Positions 36,036 to 45,608 of a stretch of DNA of 64,000 nt are shown here, one piece after another. The DNA is taken from contig NZ_JAHAVQ010000004.1 in assembly GCF_029916425.1 (NCBI RefSeq), forward strand, positions 124,001-188,000, read 5' to 3'. Numbering within the stretch: the stretch's first letter is position 1; each line of letters opens with the position of its first letter. Position numbers and translations under genes: made by a program. The notes under the pieces were generated by a model. The model ran no database searches. It was not told the origin of the DNA and was given only the letters and a program-made list of their open reading frames with translations. Source of the DNA: Liquorilactobacillus sicerae (lineage in GTDB: Bacteria; Bacillota; Bacilli; Lactobacillales; Lactobacillaceae).

Positions 36036-36994
36036 CAGTTTTAGAAGGTATTATTTCAGTGATTTTAAGTTTTGGGGCAACTGTGATTTTATTACCGCAG
36101 TTTATCAATTACGCACATCGAAAAAAACAAGGACAAATGATACGTGAAGAGGGTCCAAAATGGCATCAAAAAAAATCGGGGACGCCGACAATGGGAGGGC
36201 TGATTTTTAACTCGGTTATTTTAATTGTCAGTCTGATCGTGGCAGCAATTGGAAATCAGTTGACTTCTCAGCTGTTGATTTTAGTGTTCATTTTATTTCT
36301 TTATGGCATGCTTGGTTTCTGGGATGATTCGATCAAACTATGGAAAAAGCAAAATGAAGGACTGAAAGCCTGGCAAAAATTTTTAGGTCAAGTCCTTGGG
36401 GCGTTAATTTTTTTAGCAGTTTACTATCATGAACATTTGATTTTAGGCTTGCATTTGTTTGGCCAAGTTTTTAACATTGGTGGTTGGTTTATCTTATTTG
36501 CAGTTTTTTGGTTAGTCGGATTTTCCAATGCAGTCAATTTAACTGATGGTATTGACGGTTTAGTCGCTGGTCAGGCAACGATTGCTTTTGCAACTTATGC
36601 AGCCATTGCAGCTTTTCAGCATCAAACAGATGTTTTACTATTTTGCTTGGTTGTAATTGGTTCATTGTTAGGTTTCTTTATCTTTAATCATAAGCCCGCT
36701 AGGATCTTTATGGGTGATATGGGATCATTGGCTTTAGGCGGAGCTTTGGCAGCTGTTTCGATTTTAGTTGGTCATGAAGCATCTTTGCTTTGGATTGGTT
36801 TGATTTTTGTCATTGAAACTGCAAGTGTTATTTTACAAGTAGCTTCATTTAAGTTAACTGGCAAACGAATTTTTAAGATGAGCCCAATCCACCATCATTT
36901 TGAATTGCTGGGGTGGAGTGAATGGCGCATCGATTTAACTTTTTGGTCAATTGGCTTAATAACTGGTGTTACAGCACTATTGGCAATTATTTAA
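36032..36994 (+). CDS. mraY: Phospho-N-acetylmuramoyl-pentapeptide-transferase
   Basis: Makes lipid I by transferring phospho-MurNAc-pentapeptide to undecaprenyl phosphate. The 320-residue protein has about ten membrane helices and the family motifs GTPTMGGL, the DDSIKLWKK cytoplasmic loop, NLTDGIDGL with catalytic aspartates, [12 protein letters not shown] and the [12 protein letters not shown] histidine loop. It overlaps murE by four bases (ATGA). Confidence 0.98.
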   Translation: MTVLEGIISVILSFGATVILLPQFINYAHRKKQGQMIREEGPKWHQKKSGTPTMGGLIFNSVILIVSLIVAAIGNQLTSQLLILVFILFLYGMLGFWDDSIKLWKKQNEGLKAWQKFLGQVLGALIFLAVYYHEHLILGLHLFGQVFNIGGWFILFAVFWLVGFSNAVNLTDGIDGLVAGQATIAFATYAAIAAFQHQTDVLLFCLVVIGSLLGFFIFNHKPARIFMGDMGSLALGGALAAVSILVGHEASLLWIGLIFVIETASVILQVASFKLTGKRIFKMSPIHHHFELLGWSEWRIDLTFWSIGLITGVTALLAII

Positions 36995-37020
36995 AATTAA
37001 AAAAGAGAAGAGTTTTAATT

Positions 37021-38394
37021 ATGAAGGCAATTTCAACTTATCAAAATAAAAAAGTCCTAGTGCTAGGTTTAGGACAAAGTGGGTTAAATGCGGCACGTTT
37101 ATTGCATAAATTGGGAGCTGAAGTAACGGTTAATGATTTAAGGGCACCTAAGAATCCTAAGATAGTTTCTGAACTAACAGCTTTGGGAATCAAGGTTATC
37201 ACTGGTAGCCATCCGCTAGAGTTGGCCAAACAAAATGATTTAATGGTTAAGAATCCGGGGATCCCTTATACCAATCCGTTAGTTAAAGCAGCTTTAAAGA
37301 ATCAATTACCGATTATTACGGAACCAGAACTTGCCTATGAAATATCAACTGCGCCCATGGTTGCAATTACTGGTACTAATGGGAAAACCACGACGACTAC
37401 TTTGACGACGCTGATGCTTGATGAACAACGTTTAAAAGGGAAAGCTTATGCAGCAGGTAATATTGGCATTCCAGCTAGTCAAGTAGCTCAAACAGCAACT
37501 AAAGATGATGTACTGGTCACGGAACTTTCTAGCTTTCAATTACTTGGAATCAGTAAATTACATCCCAAAATTGCGGTAATTACCAATATTTATGAGGCAC
37601 ATCTGGATTATCATGGGGACCGGAATAATTATGTCAATGCTAAAATGCGAATTACAATGAATCAAACATCGGCTGACTACTTGGTGATCAACTGGGATTC
37701 AGCAGAATGGCAGCAGCTTAGTCAGCGTTCTCAAGCTCAAATCGTTCCTTTTTCTCGGAAGCAAGAAATCAGAACTGGAGCTTATCAAAAAGGAAATTAT
37801 CTATATTTTCGTGGTGAACGAATTATTAAGCTGGCCGACATTAAATTGGCTGGAGTTCAAAACATTGAGAATGCTTTAGCAGCAATTGCAGTTGCTAAAT
37901 TGATGGGCAAAAGCAATGCGGCAATCTGTCAGGTGCTGAGAACTTTTGGCGGTGTGCGGCATCGAATGCAATATGTTGAAACTATCAAACAGCGACGATT
38001 TTATAATGACACAGAAGCAACTAATATTGAAGCTTGTCAGCGAGCCTTGGAAAGCTTCCAACAGCCGATTGTTTTGGTTGCTGGTGGACTAGATCGTGGA
38101 TTTAGTTTTGAAAGCTTATTGCCGTATTTTAAGAAGCTTCGGGGTCTGATCTGCATGGGGCAGACTGCTCAGGCAATGGCTGAAATGGGTAAGAAAGCTG
38201 GTGTTAAGCAAATTGAATTTGCTAAATCGGTTGTCGAAGCAGTTCCTAAGGCTTATCAACAAAGCCAACCTGGAGATGTTGTCTTGCTTTCACCTGCTTG
38301 CGCTAGTTGGGATCAGTATCCAAGGTGTGAAGTAAGGGGAGACTTATTTATTCAAGCTGTTGCGAATTTAAAGAAAAATCAGGAGGAGAGTTAA
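37021..38394 (+). CDS. murD: UDP-N-acetylmuramoylalanine-D-glutamate ligase
   Basis: Adds D-glutamate to UDP-MurNAc-L-alanine in the cytosol. The 457-residue ligase has an N-terminal Rossmann domain ([17 protein letters not shown]), the ATP loop GTNGKTTTT, and the C-terminal [19 protein letters not shown] segment. The reading frame is open back into mraY, but ATG 37021 gives the family length and follows an AGAGAAGAG site. It lies between mraY and murG as usual. Confidence 0.97.
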   Translation: MKAISTYQNKKVLVLGLGQSGLNAARLLHKLGAEVTVNDLRAPKNPKIVSELTALGIKVITGSHPLELAKQNDLMVKNPGIPYTNPLVKAALKNQLPIITEPELAYEISTAPMVAITGTNGKTTTTTLTTLMLDEQRLKGKAYAAGNIGIPASQVAQTATKDDVLVTELSSFQLLGISKLHPKIAVITNIYEAHLDYHGDRNNYVNAKMRITMNQTSADYLVINWDSAEWQQLSQRSQAQIVPFSRKQEIRTGAYQKGNYLYFRGERIIKLADIKLAGVQNIENALAAIAVAKLMGKSNAAICQVLRTFGGVRHRMQYVETIKQRRFYNDTEATNIEACQRALESFQQPIVLVAGGLDRGFSFESLLPYFKKLRGLICMGQTAQAMAEMGKKAGVKQIEFAKSVVEAVPKAYQQSQPGDVVLLSPACASWDQYPRCEVRGDLFIQAVANLKKNQEES

Positions 38395-38395
38395 G

Positions 38396-39484
38396 ATGCG
38401 TTTGTTGATATCAGGTGGAGGGACAGGTGGCCATGTCTACCCGGCTTTGGCATTGATCGAGGAAGTCAAAAAGCAAGAGCCTGACTCGGCTGTTTTATAC
38501 ATTGGAACCCATCGTGGCTTGGAAAATAAGATTGTACCAGCAGCTGGGATAGATTTTCAAACGATCAGGATCCAGGGCTTTAAACGATCGCTTTCGTTTG
38601 AAAATTTTAAAACAGTCTATTTATTTTTGAAAAGTACGCAACGAGCAAAACAGATTATCCGCGAGTTTAAACCAGATGTGGTCGTTGGAACAGGCGGCTA
38701 TGTTTGTGGGGCGGTTGTTTATGCGGCGTCACGAATGAAAATTCCAACATTTATTCACGAACAAAATAGCATTGCTGGCATTACTAACAAGTTTTTGAGT
38801 CATTTTGTTGATCAGGTAGGAATTTGTTTTCCAGAAGCAGCTAAAGAGTTTCCTAAAAATAAAATCGTTTTTACCGGAAATCCGCGGGCTCAACAAGTAA
38901 TGGGAATTAAAGCGGCTAACCAAATACAAGCTCTGGGACTAAACCCAGCTAAACCGACAATTTTGATTTTTGGTGGTTCTCGAGGAGCACGGCGGATCAA
39001 CGAATCAACTTTGGAAGCCTTAAAATTTTTGGCAGATAAAAAATATCAAGTTTTGTTTGTTACTGGCAGCGTTCATTTTGAAAAGGTTAAATCCCTAGTT
39101 AAGGAGATTCCAGCTAATGTTGTGATTAAGCCTTATATTGCTAATATGCCGGCAATTTTACCGGAGATCAGTTGTATTGTTGGACGGGCTGGAGCAACCA
39201 GTTTAGCTGAGATCACAGCTTTAGGAATTCCTTCAGTTTTAATTCCCAGCCCGTATGTCACGCATGATCATCAAACACACAACGCCCAAAGTCTGGTCAA
39301 CGTCCAAGCAGCTGAAATGATCAAAGAAAGTGAACTAAATGGCCAAGTATTGGCTAAAGTGATTGATAAACTGATGAACGACCCTGACTTAAGGTCTAAA
39401 ATGGCTAAAAATGCTAAACAAGCCGGAGTTCCGGATGCGGCGACCCGGGTTTTCAACTGTTTGCAAAAGCTGATCGGCAAATAA
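38396..39484 (+). CDS. murG: UDP-GlcNAc:lipid I N-acetylglucosaminyltransferase MurG
   Basis: Peripheral membrane glycosyltransferase that completes lipid II. The 362-residue GT-B protein has the glycine loop [14 protein letters not shown] at the N-terminus, the [11 protein letters not shown] and FTGNPRA segments, and the donor-binding [29 protein letters not shown] precedes the ATG, one base after murD ends. Confidence 0.97.
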   Translation: MRLLISGGGTGGHVYPALALIEEVKKQEPDSAVLYIGTHRGLENKIVPAAGIDFQTIRIQGFKRSLSFENFKTVYLFLKSTQRAKQIIREFKPDVVVGTGGYVCGAVVYAASRMKIPTFIHEQNSIAGITNKFLSHFVDQVGICFPEAAKEFPKNKIVFTGNPRAQQVMGIKAANQIQALGLNPAKPTILIFGGSRGARRINESTLEALKFLADKKYQVLFVTGSVHFEKVKSLVKEIPANVVIKPYIANMPAILPEISCIVGRAGATSLAEITALGIPSVLIPSPYVTHDHQTHNAQSLVNVQAAEMIKESELNGQVLAKVIDKLMNDPDLRSKMAKNAKQAGVPDAATRVFNCLQKLIGK

Positions 39485-39502
39485 TTACGAGGAGGGGTGA
39501 TG

Positions 39503-40345
39503 ATGAGCTCGAAAAAAAACAAAATGAAAGTTCAAACAGATTTGCCCCTGACTCCGTGGGAAACAGCTCAAAGAAAACGCCAACAGCAAAAGCATCCACA
39601 CTTGAGTTTTTTTAAAAAACAACGAATTGGTGATAAACTCCCAAGCCTCGTAGCCCAGCGCAGAAAAAGGCTCAGAAAAGCTTTAATTGAAAATCTGCTC
39701 GTTTTTGGTATGTTACTGTTAGCAGCGCTATATTTTATTTTGCCAATCAGCAAAGTCAAATCAATTGAAGTTTCGTCAGATAATCAGCATACTGCAAAAC
39801 AAATTATTAAATTAAGTGGGATCAAGCCGCAACAATTACAGATTGGAGTTCTTTTAAGGCAAAATCAGATTCAGGCAAAGATTAAAAATCAAGCCTCAGA
39901 AATAAAAAAGGTTAGCTTTTCGTATTCAACTAAGCAAGTGAAATTAAAAATAATTGAAAAACGGAATTTAGGATATGTTTCAAAAAATAATCTTTTTTAT
40001 CGAATAGAGACAAACGGCAAGATTTCAAAAATCAGTCATCAGAATCCAGTCAGTGACGTTCCAATTTATTTTAATTTTAAAAAAAGATTACTTTGCCGAC
40101 AGATTACTCAACAGATTGAGGCACTTTCACCTAAAATTGTTCGAGCCATTTCTGAAATTCATGCAGCACCAACCAAAAATGATCCGCAAAGGGTCCATTT
40201 ATATATGAATGATGGAAATCAAGTCCTTGCTACAATTAAGACTTTGGCAGCTAAAATGCGATATTATCCGCAATTTAAGGCAAGTTCAAGCCAAAAAATA
40301 ATGATTGATCTGCAAGTCGGAGCTTATTCTTATCCGCTTCAATAA
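39503..40345 (+). CDS. divIB: Cell division protein DivIB/FtsQ
   Basis: Bitopic divisome protein that stabilises FtsL and DivIC. The 280 residues include a long basic cytoplasmic region (about 1-65), one membrane helix (about 66-86, IENLLVFGMLLLAALYFILPI), an extracellular POTRA domain starting near VKSIEVSSDNQHTAKQII, and a beta domain. Three in-frame starts (GTG 39497, ATG 39500, ATG 39503) cluster here; GGAGGGG at 39491-39497 is best spaced for 39503. Confidence 0.92.
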   Translation: MSSKKNKMKVQTDLPLTPWETAQRKRQQQKHPHLSFFKKQRIGDKLPSLVAQRRKRLRKALIENLLVFGMLLLAALYFILPISKVKSIEVSSDNQHTAKQIIKLSGIKPQQLQIGVLLRQNQIQAKIKNQASEIKKVSFSYSTKQVKLKIIEKRNLGYVSKNNLFYRIETNGKISKISHQNPVSDVPIYFNFKKRLLCRQITQQIEALSPKIVRAISEIHAAPTKNDPQRVHLYMNDGNQVLATIKTLAAKMRYYPQFKASSSQKIMIDLQVGAYSYPLQ

Positions 40346-40403
40346 ATTTTTTGCAAATCGCGAATTTCTTGCAACCTTAAGCGTGTATTAATAGTTAGTG
40401 GTG

Positions 40404-40412
40404 TGGTAAAAT
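40404..40412 (+). promoter_or_regulatory. Candidate extended -10 promoter for ftsA-ftsZ
   Basis: TGGTAAAAT (TGn plus TAAAAT) lies about 70 bases before ftsA in the only sizeable gap of the dcw cluster. Two TTGCAA hexamers at 40351 and 40369 lie upstream; neither is ideally spaced as a -35. Confidence 0.45.
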
Positions 40413-40481
40413 TATTACATAAGCATTAAAAATAATTTTAGCCTGAAACTGATTAAGATTTGAGAGAAGGAGGCTCAATTG

Positions 40482-41810
40482 ATGGAAAAATCTGGAATCT
40501 TTGTCGGACTAGATATTGGGACAACTTCGATCAAAGTTATTGTTGCTGAATATCTAAAAAACCAGATAAATATTATTGGCGTTGGTAATGAGCTAGCTGA
40601 TGGGCTTAATCGAGGGGTCGTTGTCGATATCGATCGTGCAGTGCAAGCTATCAAAAGGGCTGTTGCTCAAGCTGAAGAGAAAGCAAATTTAGAAATTAAA
40701 AAAGTCCAAGTTGGATTGCCAGCTAATTTGTTGGAGATCGAACCTTGCAATGGAATGGTAGCTGTTAGCAATCATGATGGATCGGCCAAAGAAATCAATG
40801 AAGATGATGTTATTCGGGTTACCAAAGCGGCTTTGACACAACAGCTGCCACCAGAACGTGAGGTTGTCGATGTAATTCCAGATGAATTTATTGTTGATGG
40901 TTTTGACGGCATTAAAGATCCGCGCGGGATGGTTGGTATTCGTCTGGAAATGAAAGGAGTCGTTTATACCGGGCCGAAAACAATTCTTCATAATACCTTA
41001 CGCTGTGTTGAAAGGGCTGGTTTGCAGCCAAGTGGTGTTGTTGTTGCACCACTTGCTTTGGCGAATGCAGCTTTAAGTGATGGTGAACAGGATTTTGGTT
41101 CTATTTTGATCGATCTTGGTGGTGGACAAACGACAGTAGCAGTTATTCATGATCATAAGTTGAAGTATACATATGTTGACCAGGAAGGAGGACAATTTGT
41201 TACGAAGGATATTTCAATTGTTTTGAATACTTCGGTAGCTAATGCAGAGAAGATAAAAAGAAATTATGGTTATGCGGATAGTACACTGGCTCCCCAAGAT
41301 GAAAAATTTCCTGTTGAAGTTGTTGGTCAGGCTGAACCAGTTGAAATTAGCAGTGAATACTTGGCTGAGATTATTGAAGCAAGATTAACTCAAATCTTTG
41401 ATCGACTTAAGCAAGTTTTAGATGATATCTCTGCTTTAAAACTTCCGGGAGGGGTGATTATCACTGGTGGTCAGGCTGCTTTGCCTGGAGTTAAGGAATT
41501 AGCTGCTGAAATCTTTGCTACAAATGTTCGACTGTTCATTCCGCAACAAATGGGATTGAGACATCCCTCATTTTCCCAAGTGATTGGTCAGGTTGAATTT
41601 GGCTGTCATTTGAGTGAAATCGAAAAAATTGCTAAGATGGCAGTTTTTCCTGATTTCAAACAGTTTGTACCAATTGCTGAACTACCTGGTATTGAAGCTC
41701 AAGATAACCAAGCTAACAGGCAATCTAGTGGTGAAACAAAAAATAAGAAAGAAAAAAGCGGAAATAGATTTGATGGGATCAAGAACTTTTTCAGTAATTT
41801 TTTTGATTAA
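40482..41810 (+). CDS. ftsA: Cell division protein FtsA
   Basis: Actin-like ATPase that tethers FtsZ filaments to the membrane and recruits divisome proteins. The 442-residue protein starts with the nucleotide-binding GLDIGTTSIKVIVAE, has the SHS2 1C insertion, a phosphate-2 loop SILIDLGGGQTTVAVI, an adenosine motif VIITGGQAALPGV, and a short amphipathic C-terminus (NRFDGIKNFFSNFFD) for membrane attachment. ATG 40482 follows GAAGGAGG; the TTG at 40479 is a poorer choice. Confidence 0.97.
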   Translation: MEKSGIFVGLDIGTTSIKVIVAEYLKNQINIIGVGNELADGLNRGVVVDIDRAVQAIKRAVAQAEEKANLEIKKVQVGLPANLLEIEPCNGMVAVSNHDGSAKEINEDDVIRVTKAALTQQLPPEREVVDVIPDEFIVDGFDGIKDPRGMVGIRLEMKGVVYTGPKTILHNTLRCVERAGLQPSGVVVAPLALANAALSDGEQDFGSILIDLGGGQTTVAVIHDHKLKYTYVDQEGGQFVTKDISIVLNTSVANAEKIKRNYGYADSTLAPQDEKFPVEVVGQAEPVEISSEYLAEIIEARLTQIFDRLKQVLDDISALKLPGGVIITGGQAALPGVKELAAEIFATNVRLFIPQQMGLRHPSFSQVIGQVEFGCHLSEIEKIAKMAVFPDFKQFVPIAELPGIEAQDNQANRQSSGETKNKKEKSGNRFDGIKNFFSNFFD

Positions 41811-41834
41811 CAACTGATGATGGAGGTAAAAAGC

Positions 41835-43091
41835 ATGGAATTTTCACTCGATACAAATGAAAATACTGGTGCAAAAATTAAAGTGATTGGTGTCGGCGGT
41901 GCTGGCGGGAATGCAGTCAATCGGATGATAGCTGATGAAGTTAAGGGTGTAGAGTTTATCACTGCCAACACTGATGTTCAAGCTTTAAAGGGTTCGAATG
42001 CTGAAACTAAGATTCAATTGGGGCCTAAATTAACTCGTGGTTTAGGTGCCGGGTCAAATCCTGAAATTGGCAGCAAGGCAGCTCAAGAAAGTGAAGAAGC
42101 AATTGCGGAGGCTTTAAAAGGAGCCGACATGATCTTTGTAACCGCTGGAATGGGTGGTGGAACTGGAACGGGCGCGGCTCCAATTATTGCTAAAATTGCT
42201 AAGGAGCAAGGAGCACTAACAGTTGGTGTTGTAACTCGTCCCTTTAGTTTTGAGGGCCCTAAGCGTGCACGCTATGCAGCCGAGGGAGTTACTCAGTTGA
42301 AGGAGCATGTTGACACCTTAGTTATTATTGCTAATAATCGCTTATTAGAAATTGTTGATAAGAAGACCCCAATTATGGATGCTTTTAAAGAAGCTGATAA
42401 CGTTTTGCGTCAAGGCGTGCAAGGAATTTCTGATTTGATAACGTCTCCAGGCTACGTTAATTTGGATTTTGCCGATGTTAAAACGGTTATGGAAAACCAG
42501 GGTTCAGCTTTGATGGGAATCGGGACTGCTAATGGCGAAAATCGGGCAGTTGAAGCAACAAAGAAAGCAATTTCTTCACCGTTGCTGGAGGTTTCAATTG
42601 ATGGAGCTGAACAGGTTTTGTTAAATATCAGTGGTGGTCCGGACCTAAGCTTGTTTGAAGCTCAGGATGCTTCAGATGTAGTTGCTCAAGCAGCAACAAG
42701 TGATGTTAATATAATTTTTGGGACTTCAATCAATAATGATCTTGAAGACAGTGTGATTGTAACAGTTATTGCAACCGGAATTGACAAGAAGAAAAAAGAA
42801 CGACAAATTAAACGGCATTCGAATTACGATTTAGATCAGCATGACAATAGTTCAGAAAGTAAACAACAATCCGAGACGACGCAAAGTTCCAAGGAGGATC
42901 CTTTACAAGATTGGGATTTACGCCGTGAGTTTTCTGAAAGAGGCCAAGGCGAGGGAAGACGTGTCGACTTTGAAAACGTCGAAAAAAAGAAATTTGACGT
43001 TTTCAAAATGAATGCCGATCAAGAAAAAGATGATAATAGTAACGATAATGATTTAAATAAGCCACCATTTTTCCGTCATCGCCGTAAGTAA
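41835..43091 (+). CDS. ftsZ: Cell division protein FtsZ
   Basis: Tubulin-like GTPase that forms the Z ring. The 418-residue protein has [13 protein letters not shown], the tubulin signature [10 protein letters not shown], the T7 loop [11 protein letters not shown], a charged flexible linker (about 320-400) and a C-terminal PPFFRHRRK conserved tail that binds FtsA and SepF. ATG 41835 follows GGAGGT; an earlier in-frame ATG lacks the spacing. Confidence 0.98.
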   Translation: MEFSLDTNENTGAKIKVIGVGGAGGNAVNRMIADEVKGVEFITANTDVQALKGSNAETKIQLGPKLTRGLGAGSNPEIGSKAAQESEEAIAEALKGADMIFVTAGMGGGTGTGAAPIIAKIAKEQGALTVGVVTRPFSFEGPKRARYAAEGVTQLKEHVDTLVIIANNRLLEIVDKKTPIMDAFKEADNVLRQGVQGISDLITSPGYVNLDFADVKTVMENQGSALMGIGTANGENRAVEATKKAISSPLLEVSIDGAEQVLLNISGGPDLSLFEAQDASDVVAQAATSDVNIIFGTSINNDLEDSVIVTVIATGIDKKKKERQIKRHSNYDLDQHDNSSESKQQSETTQSSKEDPLQDWDLRREFSERGQGEGRRVDFENVEKKKFDVFKMNADQEKDDNSNDNDLNKPPFFRHRRK

Positions 43092-43126
43092 TTTTTAGAT
43101 TTTGATAATGATCTGAGGTGATCAAA

Positions 43127-43540
43127 ATGGCTTTTGGTAATAAATTAAGTCGTTTTTTTGGAATTGAAGACGACTATGAGGAATCAGAAGGCGAAAATCA
43201 GGACAGTGTTAATTACCAGGGACAAAATGTTGTTCCTTTTAGAGAAAATAGAGAAAAAAATGGTGGTTTGGTTGAAAAAAAGATTGCATTATTTGAACCA
43301 AGAATTTATTCTGATGTTAAGACAATTGCAACTAAACTTTTACATGGTCAAGCTGTTGTGATCAATTTTCAACGGATGGATGATGCTCAAGCTCATCGGG
43401 TAGTTGATTTCTTAACAGGGACGGTTTTTGCAATTGGCGGTGAGATTCAGCGAATCGGTGATCAAATTTTCTTATGTACTCCTCATGGTTATGTGGTTGA
43501 GGGAGACTTAGAAGATAAATTAGATCACGATAACTTTTAG
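43127..43540 (+). CDS. sepF: Cell division protein SepF
   Basis: Polymerising membrane anchor for FtsZ, partly redundant with FtsA. The 137 residues have an amphipathic membrane-targeting N-terminus (MAFGNKLSRFFGIE), an acidic linker, and the C-terminal SepF core about 55-135 (FEPRIYSDVKTIATKL through RVVDFLTGTVFAIGGEIQRIG). ATG 43127 follows GAGGTGA; the GTG at 43118 lies inside that ribosome site. Confidence 0.94.
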   Translation: MAFGNKLSRFFGIEDDYEESEGENQDSVNYQGQNVVPFRENREKNGGLVEKKIALFEPRIYSDVKTIATKLLHGQAVVINFQRMDDAQAHRVVDFLTGTVFAIGGEIQRIGDQIFLCTPHGYVVEGDLEDKLDHDNF

Positions 43541-43554
43541 TGAGGAGTGGACAG

Positions 43555-43824
43555 GTGCTTATTTTAACGATTATTAATCGCTTATTTGAACTTTACTCGC
43601 TAGCAATTGTTGTTTATGTGTTAATGTCTTGGTTTCCGGGGGCCCAGCAGAGCAAGTTCGGTGACTTTTTAGGCAGATTATGTGACCCATATTTGAACTT
43701 CTTTGAGCGAATTATTCCGCCAATCGGGGGCATCGGCTTTTCACCGATCATTGCACTGATTGCTTTGCAGTTTATTCAGAATGGATTAGATTTAGTTTTA
43801 ACTTTGATTTTTGGATTAGGTTAA
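43555..43824 (+). CDS. YggT family membrane protein (YlmG)
   Basis: An 89-residue protein with two YggT-type membrane helices (IINRLFELYSLAIVVYVLMSWF and the C-terminal FSPIIALIALQFIQNGLDLVL) separated by the conserved DPYLNFFERIIPP loop. It lies between sepF and the S4-domain gene, as ylmG does in Bacillus. A role in division or nucleoid distribution has been proposed for the family. GTG 43555 after GAGGAG is preferred to the GTG at 43540, which touches the sepF stop. Confidence 0.9.
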   Translation: MLILTIINRLFELYSLAIVVYVLMSWFPGAQQSKFGDFLGRLCDPYLNFFERIIPPIGGIGFSPIIALIALQFIQNGLDLVLTLIFGLG

Positions 43825-43841
43825 TAGAGGTTCGATTAAGC

Positions 43842-44633
43842 GTGCATAATATGTCTATCTACCAACATTTTAGATCAGATGAAGCTCCACTGATTGCTGA
43901 ATTTAATGATTTGATCAATCAGTCTGAACTGGAATATCGGCCAATTTTGACTCATTTTTTAAATCCAAGGGAACGCGTCATCATCGCTTCTTTGCTTGGT
44001 CAGAAGAGATCAGTCAGATTTTGTTCTAATGGTCTATTTAAACAAGCCGAGCGAAAACGGGGCATCTTTTATCCTGAGTATTTTGCCCCTCAACAAGCTG
44101 ATTATCAGCTGACATTGTTGGAAATTAAGTATCCGATAAAATTTGCTCAACTTGAACATCGTCAGATTTTAGGAACCTTATTGGCTAGTGGCCTAAAACG
44201 CTCAGCAATTGGCGATATTGTCACCGATGGGGTTCGGTGGCAAATTATTATTGAAGAACCAGTTGCTGAGTTTTTAAAACAGGAAATTGAGCGGATCGGG
44301 AAAATTAAAGTTCAGCTTGAAGAAGTTTCATTTGCGGAGTTGCTTCAACCAAAAGTTGAGTGGGAAAAAGCTTCTTTTTCAGTCACTTCATTGCGAATCG
44401 ATAATTTAGTTGCTAGTGTTTGCCATTTTTCACGAGCACGTTGTAAACAGTTGCTCGGAGCAAAAAGAGTTCATTTAAACTGGATGTTAGTTGAACAACC
44501 AGACCTGGACTTGAAAATCAAGGATGTTGTTTCGGTAAGAGGGTTTGGCAGATTCCAATTAGCTGACCTTGGTCGCATCTCTAAAAAGGGCCGATTACAA
44601 GTTGAAGTTTTAATTTTAAAAAATAATACATAA
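43842..44633 (+). CDS. ylmH: S4-domain RNA-binding protein YlmH
   Basis: A 263-residue protein with a C-terminal S4 RNA-binding domain (about 185-245: SLRIDNLVASVCHFSRARCKQLLGAKRVHLN) and an N-terminal YlmH-specific region. Bacillus YlmH binds stalled 50S subunits carrying peptidyl-tRNA and rescues translation, so linkage to division is mainly by genome position. The start is GTG at 43842 after AGAGG, with ATG 43851 as an alternative. Confidence 0.92.
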   Translation: MHNMSIYQHFRSDEAPLIAEFNDLINQSELEYRPILTHFLNPRERVIIASLLGQKRSVRFCSNGLFKQAERKRGIFYPEYFAPQQADYQLTLLEIKYPIKFAQLEHRQILGTLLASGLKRSAIGDIVTDGVRWQIIIEEPVAEFLKQEIERIGKIKVQLEEVSFAELLQPKVEWEKASFSVTSLRIDNLVASVCHFSRARCKQLLGAKRVHLNWMLVEQPDLDLKIKDVVSVRGFGRFQLADLGRISKKGRLQVEVLILKNNT

Positions 44634-44648
44634 TGGAGGTGTTGGGGC

Positions 44649-45347
44649 ATGGCATTAACCCCATTGGATATTCACAATAAAGAATTTCGTGTTAAGTTGC
44701 GTGGTTATGATCAGGATGAAGTTAATGATTTTTTGGATCAAATTATTAAGGATTATGAATTTAATCTAAAGGAAAACAGTCGCTTGACTGAAGAGTTGAA
44801 ACAAAATCTGGAAAAACTAAAGTACTTCAATGATTTAAAAGATTCACTCAATCAATCAATTATTGTCGCTCAAGAGGCTGCAGACAAAGTTAAGTCAAGT
44901 TCACAACGAGATGCTGAAATCACTAAGCGTGAAGCGCAAAAGGAAGCTGCCGATATTATTTCTGAGGCAAATGAAAAATCGCATGAGATAATTGAACAGG
45001 CATCCCAGAAAGCAAAGAAGTTAATTTTTGAGACGGATGATTTGAAAAAACAAGCTCGGATTTTCCGCCAAAAATTACAAGTTATGCTTGAGTCACAGTT
45101 GGAAATCGTTAAGAGTAATGAGTGGGATGACATCCTGCGTCAAGGCGATACCACTGATTATGAAGCAATTCAAAAGATTATTCAACGTGATGCAGACCTT
45201 GACAAACAAACAGCAAAAGAAGTAAAATCAGTGTCAAACAGTGATGAAGCTCCTAAAAAAACGGTGGTTATTCTTCCAGAAGAAGATGATGATGACCCAG
45301 GACAGCATTTTACAGCGCATGAAACAAAACAAAAAAGTGATAATTAA
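44649..45347 (+). CDS. divIVA: Cell division protein DivIVA
   Basis: Coiled-coil protein that binds negatively curved membrane at septa and poles. The 232-residue protein has the conserved lipid-binding N-terminus LTPLDIHNKEFRVKLRGYDQDEVNDFLD, a long coiled coil (about 30-165), and an acidic Asp/Glu-rich tail. Some homologues are phosphorylated by PASTA kinases. It ends the dcw cluster; ileS follows after a T-box. Confidence 0.95.
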   Translation: MALTPLDIHNKEFRVKLRGYDQDEVNDFLDQIIKDYEFNLKENSRLTEELKQNLEKLKYFNDLKDSLNQSIIVAQEAADKVKSSSQRDAEITKREAQKEAADIISEANEKSHEIIEQASQKAKKLIFETDDLKKQARIFRQKLQVMLESQLEIVKSNEWDDILRQGDTTDYEAIQKIIQRDADLDKQTAKEVKSVSNSDEAPKKTVVILPEEDDDDPGQHFTAHETKQKSDN

Positions 45348-45354
45348 TCTTGTA

Positions 45355-45576
45355 GCAGAACACGAATAACTTAAAGTAAGCACAGAGAATCGACTGATGG
45401 TGAGAGGTCGAACTTCAACTTTAAGTTGTCTATCATCTGCGATAAAAGTCAGACTGAAGTTAGTAAGCTGACCGGTTTATTGTCGTTACTCAATACTTGA
45501 GGAGAACAATTCCTAATTGTTCTTAAATTTGGGTGGTACCACGAAGATCTCGTCCCTTTGGGCGAGGTCTTTTTTA
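45355..45576 (+). promoter_or_regulatory. T-box riboswitch for ileS (isoleucine)
   Basis: The leader contains the T-box core GGGTGGTACCACG at 45531-45543, an AGAGA-type element near 45374, and a terminator formed by GATCTCGTCC and GGGCGAGGTC followed by T (45546-45576). ATC codons at 45432-45437 in a predicted specifier loop fit uncharged isoleucine tRNA as ligand. Uncharged tRNA should favour the antiterminator and ileS expression. Confidence 0.93.
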
Positions 45577-45608
45577 TTTTGTTTTTAAAAGAGAAAGGAT
45601 GAAGTAAG

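Noticed and set aside
36922..37020. Longer MurD overlapping the end of mraY
   Set aside because: The added 33 residues come from the mraY 3' end in another frame; ATG 37021 gives the normal MurD start and length.
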